Source: Staphylococcus sp. KG4-3 | Lineage (GTDB): Bacteria; Bacillota; Bacilli; Staphylococcales; Staphylococcaceae | Assembly (NCBI RefSeq): GCF_033597815.2 | Contig: NZ_CP166245.1 | Coordinates: forward strand, 2,907,460 to 2,971,459 | DNA: 64,000 bases | Reading direction: 5' to 3' | Part shown: in pieces, positions 18,065 through 28,300 of the stretch | Numbering within the stretch: the stretch's first letter is position 1 | Layout of the letters: the number at the start of each line of letters is the position of its first letter | Made by a program: the position numbers and the translations under genes | Notes under the pieces: model-generated | Database searches by the model: none | Seen by the model: only the letters and a program-made list of their open reading frames with translations | What the model was told of the DNA's origin: nothing

Positions 18065-18286
18065 ATGAACCATGACACTACACAATCAGATTGGCATAGG
18101 GTTGCTAATTGTTTAGCATCACATGATTACGTTTCAATAGTAAAAGGACTAGTACATCACTTCACAGCAATTGAAGAGGAGGAAATACTTGATAAAATCT
18201 ATGACGATTTTATGAATGATGACTCTATAACAACGGTACTTAACAATGATTTACAGATAATTATTAATCATTACCTATCAAAATGA
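18065..18286 (+). CDS. Small SCC-associated protein of unknown function, 73 aa
   Basis: Starts at ATG 18065 behind a strong AAAGGAGG. An acidic, mostly helical-looking protein (HDYVSIVKGLVHHF, EEEEILDKIYDDFMNDD), with no membrane segment or known motif that I recognise. It lies 14 bases after the DUF1643 fragment and is followed by a terminator, as expected for the tail of an SCC companion operon whose upstream part has been lost. It may no longer have its own promoter. Confidence 0.65.
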   Translation: MNHDTTQSDWHRVANCLASHDYVSIVKGLVHHFTAIEEEEILDKIYDDFMNDDSITTVLNNDLQIIINHYLSK

Positions 18287-18313
18287 ACATTATATTACTT
18301 ACAATAAAAATAG

Positions 18314-18347
18314 AGCATCCTTCACTTAGCGGTGAGGGATGCTTTTA
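18314..18347 (+). terminator. Terminator after the small SCC gene
   Basis: Stem GCATCCTTCAC with GTGAGGGATGC (one G-T pair) followed by TTTTATCTTTATTTTTTT. It closes the short plus-strand unit at 17844-18286. Confidence 0.8.
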
Positions 18348-18435
18348 TCTTTATTTTTTTCTTATGTTTAATTTCATATATTTTTATGAATAATACTAAC
18401 AGTATTTTTCAATTATAGATGGACTAATAGATTTG

Positions 18436-18819
18436 TTATACTACCAGTTCATTTGAGACATATATACTTTTTTCTGTTTTATTAAAACTATCACGTTCAA
18501 TAGGAATTTTCACTAATATTCCTAAATCATTCAAACGAACTTTATAATAATTATTATTTTCTTTAGTATACAAATCGAAATTTGTATTTATCTTATCTAT
18601 GAGTTCTTTTGTTAATGAATAATATTCAGGAATAAGATACAAATAAGGTTGATTACTTGCAGAAGTATTTCCTAAAAATATAATTTGTTCTTTACGAACC
18701 AATAATTCCAGTATTTCTTCTATCTTTTCTTTTTCTTGGTTTAAAAATCTAAATTGCTTAGCTTTTAAAGAAATGTCAATTAGCACTGACATAATAATGT
18801 TTAAATTTTCATCTTTCAT
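18436..18819 (-). CDS. Hypothetical protein downstream of hsdS, 127 aa
   Basis: I choose the ATG at 18819 (MKDENLNIIMSVLID) because AAAGGAGG stands 9 bases before it; a longer frame from 18846 lacks a site. The protein is soluble and mixed charge, with a heptad-like N-terminal half (FRFLNQEKEKIEEILELLVRKE starts it) and no recognised domain. It follows hsdS by 45 bases on the same strand, so it may be co-transcribed with the restriction genes, perhaps as a modulator, but there is no sequence evidence for that. Confidence 0.6.
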   Translation of the reverse strand: MKDENLNIIMSVLIDISLKAKQFRFLNQEKEKIEEILELLVRKEQIIFLGNTSASNQPYLYLIPEYYSLTKELIDKINTNFDLYTKENNNYYKVRLNDLGILVKIPIERDSFNKTEKSIYVSNELVV

Positions 18820-18864
18820 TAATACATACCTCCTTTTAGTTAACATAATAGGCCGTTATCAGAA

Positions 18865-20100
18865 CTACACAAACATCTTTTGTAACAAACCTTGTTTTCG
18901 TTGTTTTAATAAGTCAATTTTTGTAGATTGACGTTTAATCGAATTCTCTATTTTCTCTAAAAAATGACCTATTTTTATTTGTTCTTCATAATTTGGAAAC
19001 AATATAGGCATATCCATAAATAAATCTATTTTTATGGTAAACCTATCCGATCTAGCACCTGAGTCACCATTCAATTTCATAAATTTATGCCACTTGGTTG
19101 TTTTGAAATAATATTCTAAATATTTTTTATCGATACCTTCAGTTTTAAAAACAGTATACAAAGGTGACATTATACCAGTTCGATTTAATTTATTTCTATT
19201 TATAGGACCGACTGGAGCATAATTAGAAATTCTTGGATTATAGACAAAGTCATCTTTTTCTACAATATAATAATTTACCAAACTTTTTGAATTAGATATA
19301 TCTTTATCAAAATAATCACGTTGTGAAATGATTCCCAATTCAGCAGAATTTGTTAAAGTTTCGTTATACTTATTATCCTTGTTTTTAGATTTGACTTTTG
19401 AGGCTACATCTTCTAATTTTTTAATTTCCCATACTGGGTATACATTTCCATTTGCATCTTTAAATCTTAACTCTTGAGAGAAAATCTTTTGCATATAGCC
19501 TTTCTTTTGTTGCTCTAAAAGTTCAAGTTTTTCTTCTTCTAACTCAATCTGTCGGTCGAGTTTCCTAAAGAAATTACCTATTTTATTTTGCTCATTCAAT
19601 GAAGGAATAGATAATAAAATAGTAAAAAATTCATTTACTGAAATATTTAATAATCCATGATTTCTAGCTCCTTCTACAGCAATTGCAGATACTTCTTTAT
19701 GCCATTTTGATGTTTCAAAGTATTGTTTCATATATTCTGTATTTTGATTTTCATTAAATCTAAAGCAAATATATAGTGTCGAAAGTACGCCCTTATCATA
19801 TTTTTCTAATCTTTTAATTGCACCTAATGGATATCCATTAGAATAACTTTTGTTATATGCAAACTCTCCCTTTTTAATAAGTGTATAATTCTCTAAATTT
19901 TTAGCGGATACCGATTTACTAAAATAGGTTACTTGATCTACTAAACCTAAGTTTCCAGAAATAGTGAGAGGCATTTTTGATTCTAAATTTTGATTTTTTC
20001 TCTTTACTCTATCACTAATATTTCCTAATTTCTCACTCTTCCATTCTTCACTAAAATCAGAAAATCTTAACTCAGGAACATTCTTCACTTCATTAGTCAT
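18865..20100 (-). CDS. hsdS: Type I restriction-modification specificity subunit (two TRDs)
   Basis: A 411-residue HsdS with the usual twofold layout. TRD1 begins ELRFSDFSEEW (about residue 10), followed by a central conserved helix around residues 170-205. TRD2 begins near ELRFKDANGNVYPVW (about 210), followed by a second helix ending in QRKQGLLQKMFV. Each TRD reads one half of the bipartite target. The gene overlaps hsdM by 8 bases, so the two are translationally coupled. The recognition sequence cannot be predicted without relatives of known specificity. A decayed copy of its 3' end lies at about 3.1 kb. Confidence 0.93.
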   Translation of the reverse strand: MTNEVKNVPELRFSDFSEEWKSEKLGNISDRVKRKNQNLESKMPLTISGNLGLVDQVTYFSKSVSAKNLENYTLIKKGEFAYNKSYSNGYPLGAIKRLEKYDKGVLSTLYICFRFNENQNTEYMKQYFETSKWHKEVSAIAVEGARNHGLLNISVNEFFTILLSIPSLNEQNKIGNFFRKLDRQIELEEEKLELLEQQKKGYMQKIFSQELRFKDANGNVYPVWEIKKLEDVASKVKSKNKDNKYNETLTNSAELGIISQRDYFDKDISNSKSLVNYYIVEKDDFVYNPRISNYAPVGPINRNKLNRTGIMSPLYTVFKTEGIDKKYLEYYFKTTKWHKFMKLNGDSGARSDRFTIKIDLFMDMPILFPNYEEQIKIGHFLEKIENSIKRQSTKIDLLKQRKQGLLQKMFV

Positions 20101-21649
20101 GTTTTAGTACTCCTAATTCTTTAAGATAACTATTAATTTCTTGTTCTACTTCGATAATTTCATCATCAATTTGATTTAAGTCTATTTGAACTTGTTCTAA
20201 ATCAATAGGTTCTTCTTCTTCAAATGTATCGACATATCTTGGGATATTAAGATTGTAATCATTTTCTGCAATTTCTTCTAAACTTGCCGCATAACTATAT
20301 TTATCTATTGTTTCTCGATTTTTATAAGTTTCAACAATTTTTTCAACATCTTCAGTTGTTAAATGGTTTTGATTTTTACCTTTTTCAAATGATTGTGATG
20401 CATCAATAAACAATACATTATCATCTTCTTCACGACACTTTTTAAAGACAAGTATACTTGTTGGTATCGATGTACCGAAGAATAAATTGGATGGTAAACC
20501 AATAATTGCGTCTAAATAATTTTTTTCTTTAATTAAATACTGGCGAATAACACCTTCAGCTGCGCCACGGAATAACACGCCATGCGGTAAAACGACAGCC
20601 ATTGTGCCATTATCATCTAGATGATAAATCATATGTTGAATGAATGCAAAATCTGCTTTTGATTTAGGGGCTAATTTTCCATAGTTACTAAAGCGTGGAT
20701 CTTCTAAGAATTGTGGATCTGAGCTCCATTTCGCACTATAAGGCGGATTCGCCACCACTGCCTCAAAATGTTCATCTGAAATGGCTGGATCTTCTATCGT
20801 ATCTCCATTTTCAATTTTAAAATTCGCATAGTTCACATCATGTAACAACATGTTCATACGTGCTAAGTTGTATGTTGTACTATTGTACTCTTGACCGTAA
20901 TATTGACGCACATTAGCTTCACGACCGACACGGAGTAGTAATGATCCTGATCCACATGTAGGGTCATAAACACTTTTAATATCTTTTTTATTTGCTGTTA
21001 CGATTTTAGCTAAAATCGTTGAAACTTGTTGTGGTGTATAAAATTCTCCAGCTTTTTTACCTGAACTTGCTGCGAATTGACCAATTAAGTATTCGTAAGC
21101 ATCACCTAACATATCAATCTCCATATCACTATGAACAAAGGGTAATGTCGATATTTTCATAATAACTTTTGAAATCAATTTTGTACGTGCAGCATTAGAG
21201 TTACCCAAACGTGAAGAATTAAGGTCTAAATCATCAAATAAGTGAATAAAGTCATCTTCACTATCATGACCCCGTGTAGAATTTTCTATGTTTTTAATCG
21301 CGTTACTCAGGTCTTCCATTTCAAAAACTTGTTTCTCAATTTTTTTAACTAAGTGACTAAATAGATATTGTGGTTCAATCACATAACCGATACGTGAAAT
21401 AAATTCTTGTTCTAAGACGGGTCTATAATCTTCATCTGCCATCGCAGTTTCATAATCTATATTGTCTTCAGCTAAGAGTATTTGTGCTTGTTCTTCAATT
21501 TTTTCACTTAAGAAACGATAAAAAATCATACCTAAGATATAGTTTTTAAACTCGTTGGCATCCATATTGCCACGTAAGTCATCAGCGATAGACCATAGAT
21601 TTTTTTGTAATTCAGCTTGTTGTTGGCGTTGTTTTTCCGTAATAGACAT
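20093..21649 (-). CDS. hsdM: Type I restriction-modification DNA methyltransferase subunit
   Basis: A 518-residue N6-adenine methyltransferase. The SAM-binding motif DPTCGSGSLLL (near residue 231) and catalytic NPPYSAKW (near 304) are both intact. The N-terminal helical domain (WSIADDLRGNMDANEFKNYI) is the standard HsdM_N. It works as an M2S complex to protect host DNA and with HsdR to cut unmodified DNA. Its AGGAGG binding site lies within the end of the preceding short S-like gene, directly adjacent, so they share an operon. Confidence 0.95.
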   Translation of the reverse strand: MSITEKQRQQQAELQKNLWSIADDLRGNMDANEFKNYILGMIFYRFLSEKIEEQAQILLAEDNIDYETAMADEDYRPVLEQEFISRIGYVIEPQYLFSHLVKKIEKQVFEMEDLSNAIKNIENSTRGHDSEDDFIHLFDDLDLNSSRLGNSNAARTKLISKVIMKISTLPFVHSDMEIDMLGDAYEYLIGQFAASSGKKAGEFYTPQQVSTILAKIVTANKKDIKSVYDPTCGSGSLLLRVGREANVRQYYGQEYNSTTYNLARMNMLLHDVNYANFKIENGDTIEDPAISDEHFEAVVANPPYSAKWSSDPQFLEDPRFSNYGKLAPKSKADFAFIQHMIYHLDDNGTMAVVLPHGVLFRGAAEGVIRQYLIKEKNYLDAIIGLPSNLFFGTSIPTSILVFKKCREEDDNVLFIDASQSFEKGKNQNHLTTEDVEKIVETYKNRETIDKYSYAASLEEIAENDYNLNIPRYVDTFEEEEPIDLEQVQIDLNQIDDEIIEVEQEINSYLKELGVLKHD

Positions 21650-22225
21650 TTAATTGTCCTCCTTGAATAAAGTGTTAGATAAGAATTGCTTTTTTAATCG
21701 ACTTTGTCTTTGTTTTAATACGTTTAATTGTTTTTCTTTAATACCAATTTGTCCAATCAACCATTGTCGTTCACTTGAAGGTAAAGTTATGTGTAATGAT
21801 TTTAACTGTTGGTGGGTTAATTTTTTAATTGTTGAGCCCCCCTGCATATATTGCTTATATTGTGATTGTACCTCCGGTGCTAGTTGAAACCAATAGACTA
21901 AAAAAGCAGGTTCCAATAATTCTGAAGTAACTTCTATTTTTGTATAGTTATAAGGTAAAATTGAACCGTCGTGTCTTGAGCTCACTAAGGTACACTCACC
22001 CGTAATCATACTTATGACAATATCATCTTTACGTACAACGGTTGCTCTTGATGCATCTTTTAATCTTATGACTCTAGGTTGATATGTATCATCTATGGTT
22101 AAACCTAAATCTATATCTAACATATTTTGATCATATACCATATAATGATTCCCTATGCCGCTCTCATCAACTTCTAAACGTTGTATTAATGTGCCACTTT
22201 GATAATTAACATAATCTTTTAACAT
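21650..22225 (-). CDS. Short HsdS-like protein with a single target recognition domain, 191 aa
   Basis: About half the size of a normal S subunit. It has one TRD-like region and the C-terminal helix with SLHITLPSSERQWLIGQIGI followed by KEKQLNVLKQRQSRLKKQFL, which resembles the conserved helical spacer of HsdS. An AGGAGG site precedes the ATG and it is the first gene of the hsdM-hsdS operon. Half-size S proteins can dimerise to form a palindromic specificity. This one could be an alternative specificity, a modulator of HsdS, or a former S subunit reduced by recombination. Confidence 0.75.
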   Translation of the reverse strand: MLKDYVNYQSGTLIQRLEVDESGIGNHYMVYDQNMLDIDLGLTIDDTYQPRVIRLKDASRATVVRKDDIVISMITGECTLVSSRHDGSILPYNYTKIEVTSELLEPAFLVYWFQLAPEVQSQYKQYMQGGSTIKKLTHQQLKSLHITLPSSERQWLIGQIGIKEKQLNVLKQRQSRLKKQFLSNTLFKEDN

Positions 22226-22283
22226 ATCAAACCTCCTGTAGTTATGTTTTTCTACAAAACAAATATACCATGACTTTAAAATA

Positions 22284-22320
22284 AAAACAAGTGTAGTTTT
22301 GAAAAACTACACTTGTTTTA
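22284..22320 (-). terminator. Terminator of hsdR
   Basis: Stem AAAACAAGTGTAGTTTT with AAACTACACTTGTTTT and a GAA loop, immediately after the hsdR stop on the minus strand. The T-rich arm end gives the U tract. It separates hsdR from the downstream S-M-S operon, which must have its own promoter in the short space at 22226-22284. Confidence 0.85.
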
Positions 22321-22322
22321 CG

Positions 22323-25109
22323 TTAAACACTATATTTTTTAACCATGTCTTTGATAAATGATTTAACACGTTTTATTTTTTTAGTACGTATTAAAAGACC
22401 GCCAGAAACGCCTTCTTCAATTAAGTTATTATTTAAATGACCACTAAACTCAAATTCCTTAACTAATGATTTCAATAATTCTAACGGATAATCTGTTTCC
22501 TCAGAAAATTGTTCCAGCTCTCCGACCTTCACTTTCGATTCATAATTATAATAAGCATCATCAATTGAATCTCCTTCATTTAAGTTCGGTACGACTTTAT
22601 CTAGGAATGTTCGAATTAAATCAGATTTCAATCTCAATTGATCATCGTCAGCTTTATCAAGCACTTTACGAATCTCTTTAATATCTTTTTCTTGTTGCTC
22701 TGTATCGCTTAAATCAATTTGATTTAATAAATCTAAAATATACTGAACATTAATCAAATCATTTCGTAAAATCTCAATATTAAAATCAATATTATCTAAT
22801 ATAGATTCTCCCTCTACAGTTTCTTTATCAGATCGTATCACTTTATCATAGATATCTAAATATTTACCTTTATAATCTTCATATGTTTGTTCATCAATGC
22901 CTAATGTTTCCTTATCAAATGCAAATTCATCAAACGTTTTTAACTTTTGCATATGCTTCGCTAACTCACGATATGCAATAACAAATTCACGCTGATCTTC
23001 TTCTCTTTCTAATTGGTCTACGGCTTGAGGTGTTTCAGCTAATTCAAATAGTTCGGTCAGAGCCTGTTTGAATTTCGTTAAGTACGCTTGGAACGATAAG
23101 CTCAATACAGTATCTGTATTGTCTGTTTTAGAGAAGAGCTCAATAGCCTCGTCCGTTTTTTCTTTTAAGTTTCTATAAGCAACAATATTTCCATAGGGTT
23201 TCGTTGGCTCTTCCACACGATTGGTACGTGAGTATGCTTGAATAAGCGTATGATGCTGTAAATTACGATCTACATATAACGTATTAAGTTTTTTACTATC
23301 AAAGCCTGTTAAGAACATATCGACAACGATAAGAATATCTAATTTTTGATCGGGTGATCCTTTTTTGACACGGTTTGATACATCATTGAAGTAACCATCA
23401 AACGTATCCGTTGAGAAATTTTTATCAAAGGTCTCGTTATACGTTTGAATGATACCTTCTAATATGTCTCTTCTCGTTTGTTCATCCATCGTATCATCTA
23501 TGGCTTCATTATCTTGATAACTGAATATTGTAGCGACATTAAAATTATGTACACCTTGTTTCTTCAATTTTTGGAAAACATGATAATATTGAATTGCCAT
23601 TGGAATACTTTGAACTGTCAACATACCTGTGTACATTTGGTCACGTGTTTTCTTATTATGATTCGCAATAATATGTTCTGCTACTTTTTGAACACGTTCG
23701 TCTGCCATCCATATTTCAGCTTCATTAATTTTATTAACATAACCATCTTCGGTAATTTTTTCACTGCGATCAAATGTATTCATATATTCAACAGAAAAAC
23801 CTAGCACGTTGCCATCTCTAATCGCATCTTTAATTAGATAATGGTGTAGACATTCTCCAAAAATATCCGCAGTCGCGCGTCCATCTTGACTCGCATTCTC
23901 TTCAAATCTAGGTGTTCCCGTAAAACCAAAGTATTGGGCGTTTCCGAAATGTTGTCTGATGATGCGGTGCATTGAACCAAATTGCGTTCGATGACATTCG
24001 TCAATAATGAAAACGACTTTATCTTCTTTATAACGTTCCATTGCTGGATGTCCTGATTTAATCGCATTATCCATTTTTTGAATCGTCGTAACAATTAGTT
24101 TCCGTGTAGGATCATCCATTTGTTTGAGTAACTTTTTAGTATTGAATGTCCTATCAACAGAATCTGACTCAAACTTATTAAATTCCCCTAAAGTTTGACC
24201 ATCTAGGTCTTTACGATCGACTAAGAATATAACTTTCTTAATATCTGGTTCTTGCGCTAAGATTTGACTCGCTTTAAACGATGTGAGGGTTTTACCACTC
24301 CCTGTCGTATGCCAAATATAACCATTGTTATTTGTTTCTATAGCACGATTTAACAAAGCCTCTACAGCATAGACTTGATATGGTCTCAAAGCCATTAATA
24401 TTTTATCCGTTTCATTAATAATCATATAACGGCTAATCATTTTAGCAATATGGCAAGGTTTTAAAAAGGATTCAATAAAATCTTTAAGCACATTAATGCG
24501 TTCATTTTTTTCATCGCTCCAATAAAACATATGACTTTTCATGATTTTTTGATCGCTATTCGCATAGTAACGTGTTTCCATTTTATTACTCACAACAAAC
24601 ATTTGTATGAATCTAAATAGACCTGTATAGTTTTGACGGCGATAACGTTCAATCTGATTAAAAGCTTCTGTAATCGCAACACCGCTACGTTTAAGCTCAA
24701 TTTGAACCAAAGGTAAGCCATTAATTAAAACAGTTACGTCATAACGACTTTTATGTGTATCATTTACGCTTACCTGATTTGTGACTTGAAAAGTGTTTTG
24801 ACACCACTTTTTTATATTCATTAAGCTAAGATAAACTTTTGTTTCATCATCACGTTCTAGTACATATTTATCTCTTAATATTTGAGCACTTTCAAATACA
24901 CTTTTATCACTTATATCAATCATGATACGTTTGAATTCACTATCTGATATAGGTGTACCCTCTAATTTATCTGCATTTCGTTCATTTAAAATGCGTCTAA
25001 AATTCTCTATCAATTGTTCTTCATTGCGCAATGATACACGCTCATATCCCAAATCTTGTAGTTGTTTAACTACATTTTCTTCTAAACCATATTCACTTTG
25101 GTATCCCAC
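22323..25109 (-). CDS. hsdR: Type I restriction endonuclease motor subunit
   Basis: A 928-residue HsdR. The nuclease domain near residues 120-145 carries the PD-(D/E)xK residues (YDVTVLI then QIELKRSG). SF2 translocase motifs follow: HTTGSGKT (near 268), [11 protein letters not shown] (DECH box) and QAYSRTNR (motif VI). It translocates DNA and cuts when unmodified sites are met. The likely start is the GTG at 25109 behind GGAGA, since no in-frame ATG lies upstream before a stop. It has its own terminator, and the divergent promoter region is shared with the three-gene operon to the right. Confidence 0.95.
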   Translation of the reverse strand: MGYQSEYGLEENVVKQLQDLGYERVSLRNEEQLIENFRRILNERNADKLEGTPISDSEFKRIMIDISDKSVFESAQILRDKYVLERDDETKVYLSLMNIKKWCQNTFQVTNQVSVNDTHKSRYDVTVLINGLPLVQIELKRSGVAITEAFNQIERYRRQNYTGLFRFIQMFVVSNKMETRYYANSDQKIMKSHMFYWSDEKNERINVLKDFIESFLKPCHIAKMISRYMIINETDKILMALRPYQVYAVEALLNRAIETNNNGYIWHTTGSGKTLTSFKASQILAQEPDIKKVIFLVDRKDLDGQTLGEFNKFESDSVDRTFNTKKLLKQMDDPTRKLIVTTIQKMDNAIKSGHPAMERYKEDKVVFIIDECHRTQFGSMHRIIRQHFGNAQYFGFTGTPRFEENASQDGRATADIFGECLHHYLIKDAIRDGNVLGFSVEYMNTFDRSEKITEDGYVNKINEAEIWMADERVQKVAEHIIANHNKKTRDQMYTGMLTVQSIPMAIQYYHVFQKLKKQGVHNFNVATIFSYQDNEAIDDTMDEQTRRDILEGIIQTYNETFDKNFSTDTFDGYFNDVSNRVKKGSPDQKLDILIVVDMFLTGFDSKKLNTLYVDRNLQHHTLIQAYSRTNRVEEPTKPYGNIVAYRNLKEKTDEAIELFSKTDNTDTVLSLSFQAYLTKFKQALTELFELAETPQAVDQLEREEDQREFVIAYRELAKHMQKLKTFDEFAFDKETLGIDEQTYEDYKGKYLDIYDKVIRSDKETVEGESILDNIDFNIEILRNDLINVQYILDLLNQIDLSDTEQQEKDIKEIRKVLDKADDDQLRLKSDLIRTFLDKVVPNLNEGDSIDDAYYNYESKVKVGELEQFSEETDYPLELLKSLVKEFEFSGHLNNNLIEEGVSGGLLIRTKKIKRVKSFIKDMVKKYSV

Positions 25110-25457
25110 TTTAATATCTCTCCACTCTATGCCGTCTACTATTTAATTAAATTTTAACATAATGTGCACTAATATATATAGTCTTCTTAATTTTCAAACA
25201 ATTGTAAAATTACATATCCGTAAATTTCAGACTATAAGTCCAATAAAATTATAGATTACTAATATTTATTTTATACAATGGCCATATTAGTTATACTTAT
25301 ATATATTGTATAATATAAGTATAGAAAAATGTAGAAAATTTCCACTTATAACGATATCATTAAAAAAGTCATTTAAAATTATATTTAGAAATTTATATCA
25401 TAGAAAGGGTGACTAACAAAATTGATTTCTAATTAATCTTAGGAAAGGAATAAAATA
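25110..25457. other. Divergent promoter region with an 11-bp inverted repeat
   Basis: 348 bases between hsdR (leftward) and the McrBC-like operon (rightward). An 11-base perfect inverted repeat (TATACTTATAT at 25292-25302 and ATATAAGTATA at 25313-25323) surrounds TATAAT at 25309-25314, which could be a -10 box for the rightward operon. This arrangement fits an operator over a promoter. A GGAAAGGAA binding site precedes the first gene at 25458. Confidence 0.45.
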
Positions 25458-26399
25458 ATGCAAAAATCAAAAGCTATAAAAGAATTATTTAAAGTTCAAG
25501 ACACTAAAAATAAATTCAAAATAGTAAAAGATTACGATTTACAAATAAAAGGATTCTCAAATATAACGATTGATCTACTTGAACAAAATGAAATATATAT
25601 TTCTAATCAAATAGCAAGCACACAGAATATCAAAAAAATTACAAATATTATTAAAAGCAAAATTAAAAGTGAACAAAACTTAGATTATTTATTATCGATA
25701 GAAAAGATTTTCGAAAAATATAATCAAGAATTTAATGGTCTATTAACCATATTTGAAAACGACAAATACAGCGAATTAACCGAAAAAATTATAACTAGTT
25801 TAACTATAGATAGTTCATTAATAAAGCATGAAAATTCAACTGAAAACGAAGATAAAGAAACCGTACTAAGAGGTATAATACAGTCCTTGGAATTAAAATT
25901 ACAAACTAAAGATCAAAAAATAGATGAGATACTTAAATTGAATAGAGAGTTAGAAAAAAAAATTAAAAACCTTGAAAATCAAACTGTAAAACTAAATAGT
26001 TCAATTAAATTGAAAACTTCCGATTTAAATACAAAAGAAGAAATTTTACAAAGTAAAATAATCGAATTAGAACGATTAAATGAACAGCTCCAATCAAAAG
26101 AGAAACATTTCCTTCATTTAAAAAACAAAGAATTAAATATTAATAATACTAAAATCAATATAATTGGTGCTCCAGATTTATGGAAGTTAGAAAAATCTGA
26201 AAATACACAATTTTATAATGAGGATAATATTGATGCTTTTATACATAGTTATAATAATACCAATAATTCGAAATTTTACGTTGTAAAATTCGGTATTACT
26301 TCATATACGTCTAGAAAACTTAAGAAGCAAATCCATGTAGTTTTTATTAATAATAAAGAAGAATTTATAAAAATAATAAGAGGAGATTTTAAAAAATGA
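25458..26399 (+). CDS. Coiled-coil protein, first gene of an McrBC-like operon, 313 aa
   Basis: The middle of the protein, about residues 135-225, is a long predicted coiled coil rich in Lys, Glu and Leu (LELKLQTKDQKIDEILKLN begins it). The C-terminal 80 residues form a compact basic domain (INIIGAPDLWKLEKSENTQF). I recognise no catalytic motif. It overlaps the next gene, an McrB-like ATPase/GTPase, by 4 bases. Coiled-coil partners are known in McrBC-related systems such as the CoCoNuTs, where they are thought to sense or bridge targets. Assignment to that group is not proven here. Confidence 0.7.
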   Translation: MQKSKAIKELFKVQDTKNKFKIVKDYDLQIKGFSNITIDLLEQNEIYISNQIASTQNIKKITNIIKSKIKSEQNLDYLLSIEKIFEKYNQEFNGLLTIFENDKYSELTEKIITSLTIDSSLIKHENSTENEDKETVLRGIIQSLELKLQTKDQKIDEILKLNRELEKKIKNLENQTVKLNSSIKLKTSDLNTKEEILQSKIIELERLNEQLQSKEKHFLHLKNKELNINNTKINIIGAPDLWKLEKSENTQFYNEDNIDAFIHSYNNTNNSKFYVVKFGITSYTSRKLKKQIHVVFINNKEEFIKIIRGDFKK

Positions 26400-28300
26400 A
26401 AAATAATTGGGAGAAAGTTGATTTAATTGGAATTCTCGCTACAGAAGAGGAAATTAATAAAGCTTATAATAAAGAAAATATTTTCATAAATTCTAATGAT
26501 TTTATTCAATTCTATATAAAATTAATTTCCACGACACCTTATGATTATCCAAATTTAGACAATAAAACTAAATATATATCTTGTTTCTCAACTAGCTTAT
26601 ATGATTTATATAAAGATGATACGAGCAAATCTGAAACTGAAAGAATTGATGATTTTTATAATTTTATTCATGATAAATTCGTTTGCTTAAATGTAGAGCA
26701 AAAGGAAGATTATACAATCCTAAATAAATATTTTTATAATGGCCATATTAAAGAAGTATTACCCCGACCTTCAAAAATTGAACAGGCTGATGTATTACAT
26801 CCAGTGCCAATATTTAATAAAAGTAACGCTGCAAAAGATATAAATAGTTTTTTAAACGATTTATCTAAAAACCTTAAATTTGGAAGTAACTCTCACATAT
26901 CCAAAGAACTGGATGACACACCTGAAATGATTTTCTATGAAGATAATGATAACGATATATTTGCCATAGGAGAAATCAAATCATTTGATTTTAATGAAGA
27001 CATAGGCATTTCATTTGATTTTGATGAAAAAATACATTTTTTCAAGTTAGAGGACGATGACTATAAAAGTTTAATAGTAAACAAAAACAACATAGCATTT
27101 ATAACAACTGCCTTAATTCAAAAAATTGAAGACAAGATTTTAAAAGATACTGAGAATATTATTGAACTAGAAACTGATAAAAAAGCTGAAAATGATGAAC
27201 TAGAAGAAAAGTTTTTAAAACACTTTATAGATAAACTTTCTAATGAAAATTTAGTTTATAGTCCGAAAGATATTTTAAATTTTCACACTGCAATGAAAAC
27301 TTCAAAATTAGTTATTTTATCAGGGATGAGCGGTACAGGAAAGTCAAAATTGATTAAAGCCTATGCAAATTCTCTAGGTCTAAAAGATAATTTTAAATTT
27401 ATACCGGTCAGTCCAAGTTGGACAGAAGATTCAGACATTATTGGTTATGCAGATACATTAAATATGATTTATAGACCCGATGACCATGGTTTAATAGAGA
27501 CCCTTATTCAAGCAAAACTTAATCCTGACAAACTATTTATAGTTTGCTTTGATGAAATGAATTTAGCTCGTATAGAACATTACTTTTCTCAATTTTTATC
27601 TTTACTAGAATCAGATGTAGAAAATCGTAAACTACAATTATATAACAAAGAATTAGGTGGTAAATTATATAATTCCTCTAAATATAATCATGAAATTACT
27701 ATTGGGAAAAACGTTAGATTTGTAGGTACTGTCAATATAGACGAATCAACTCATCATTTTTCAAATAAAGTACTAGATAGAGCAGATTTAATCACTTTAG
27801 AAGTAATGCCATTTAAGCAGTTAGTTGAAATTGCTAACTCTGAAAAAATCAAAACTACAGAAGGTATTTCTTTCGAGCAAGATTATATTGAGAGTTTCTT
27901 TAAAAATAGTAAAACAATTGATTTAGATAATGATACTATTGATTTCTTACAAGAAATGCACAACACTCTATTAACTATAAATAATCAATCTGGTATAGGA
28001 CCTAGGGTCATAAAACATATTGATTACTACTTAAAAAACATTCCTAATTATGAAGGTATCTTAAGTTATGGAGAAGGTTTGGACTTTCAAGTTATCCAGA
28101 GAATTTTATCAAAAATCAGAGGTTCAAGAGAAGAGCTTGAATTTTTAATAGGTTCATATAATCCTGATAACAATTCAGTAATTTCTTCTAATTTATTAGT
28201 ATTAATGGATAAGTATAAAAGTATTTCTGATTTCACAAATTCTAAAAAGGTAATTTTAAATAAATCTAAGGAGTTATATATAAATGGATTTACATTCTAA
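26396..28300 (+). CDS. McrB-like AAA+ NTPase, 634 aa
   Basis: The first 290 residues have no recognised domain and may be a target-binding region. The AAA+ part follows: Walker A GMSGTGKSKL (near residue 313), Walker B FDEMNLARIEHYFSQ (near 384), and the sensor segment GTVNIDESTHHFSNKVLDRA. The last replaces the MNxxDRS signature of classical McrB with VNIDEST, as in many McrB homologues paired with DUF2357 proteins. It likely forms a nucleotide-driven ring that activates the nuclease encoded by the next gene, which overlaps by 17 bases. Confidence 0.85.
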   Translation: MKNNWEKVDLIGILATEEEINKAYNKENIFINSNDFIQFYIKLISTTPYDYPNLDNKTKYISCFSTSLYDLYKDDTSKSETERIDDFYNFIHDKFVCLNVEQKEDYTILNKYFYNGHIKEVLPRPSKIEQADVLHPVPIFNKSNAAKDINSFLNDLSKNLKFGSNSHISKELDDTPEMIFYEDNDNDIFAIGEIKSFDFNEDIGISFDFDEKIHFFKLEDDDYKSLIVNKNNIAFITTALIQKIEDKILKDTENIIELETDKKAENDELEEKFLKHFIDKLSNENLVYSPKDILNFHTAMKTSKLVILSGMSGTGKSKLIKAYANSLGLKDNFKFIPVSPSWTEDSDIIGYADTLNMIYRPDDHGLIETLIQAKLNPDKLFIVCFDEMNLARIEHYFSQFLSLLESDVENRKLQLYNKELGGKLYNSSKYNHEITIGKNVRFVGTVNIDESTHHFSNKVLDRADLITLEVMPFKQLVEIANSEKIKTTEGISFEQDYIESFFKNSKTIDLDNDTIDFLQEMHNTLLTINNQSGIGPRVIKHIDYYLKNIPNYEGILSYGEGLDFQVIQRILSKIRGSREELEFLIGSYNPDNNSVISSNLLVLMDKYKSISDFTNSKKVILNKSKELYINGFTF

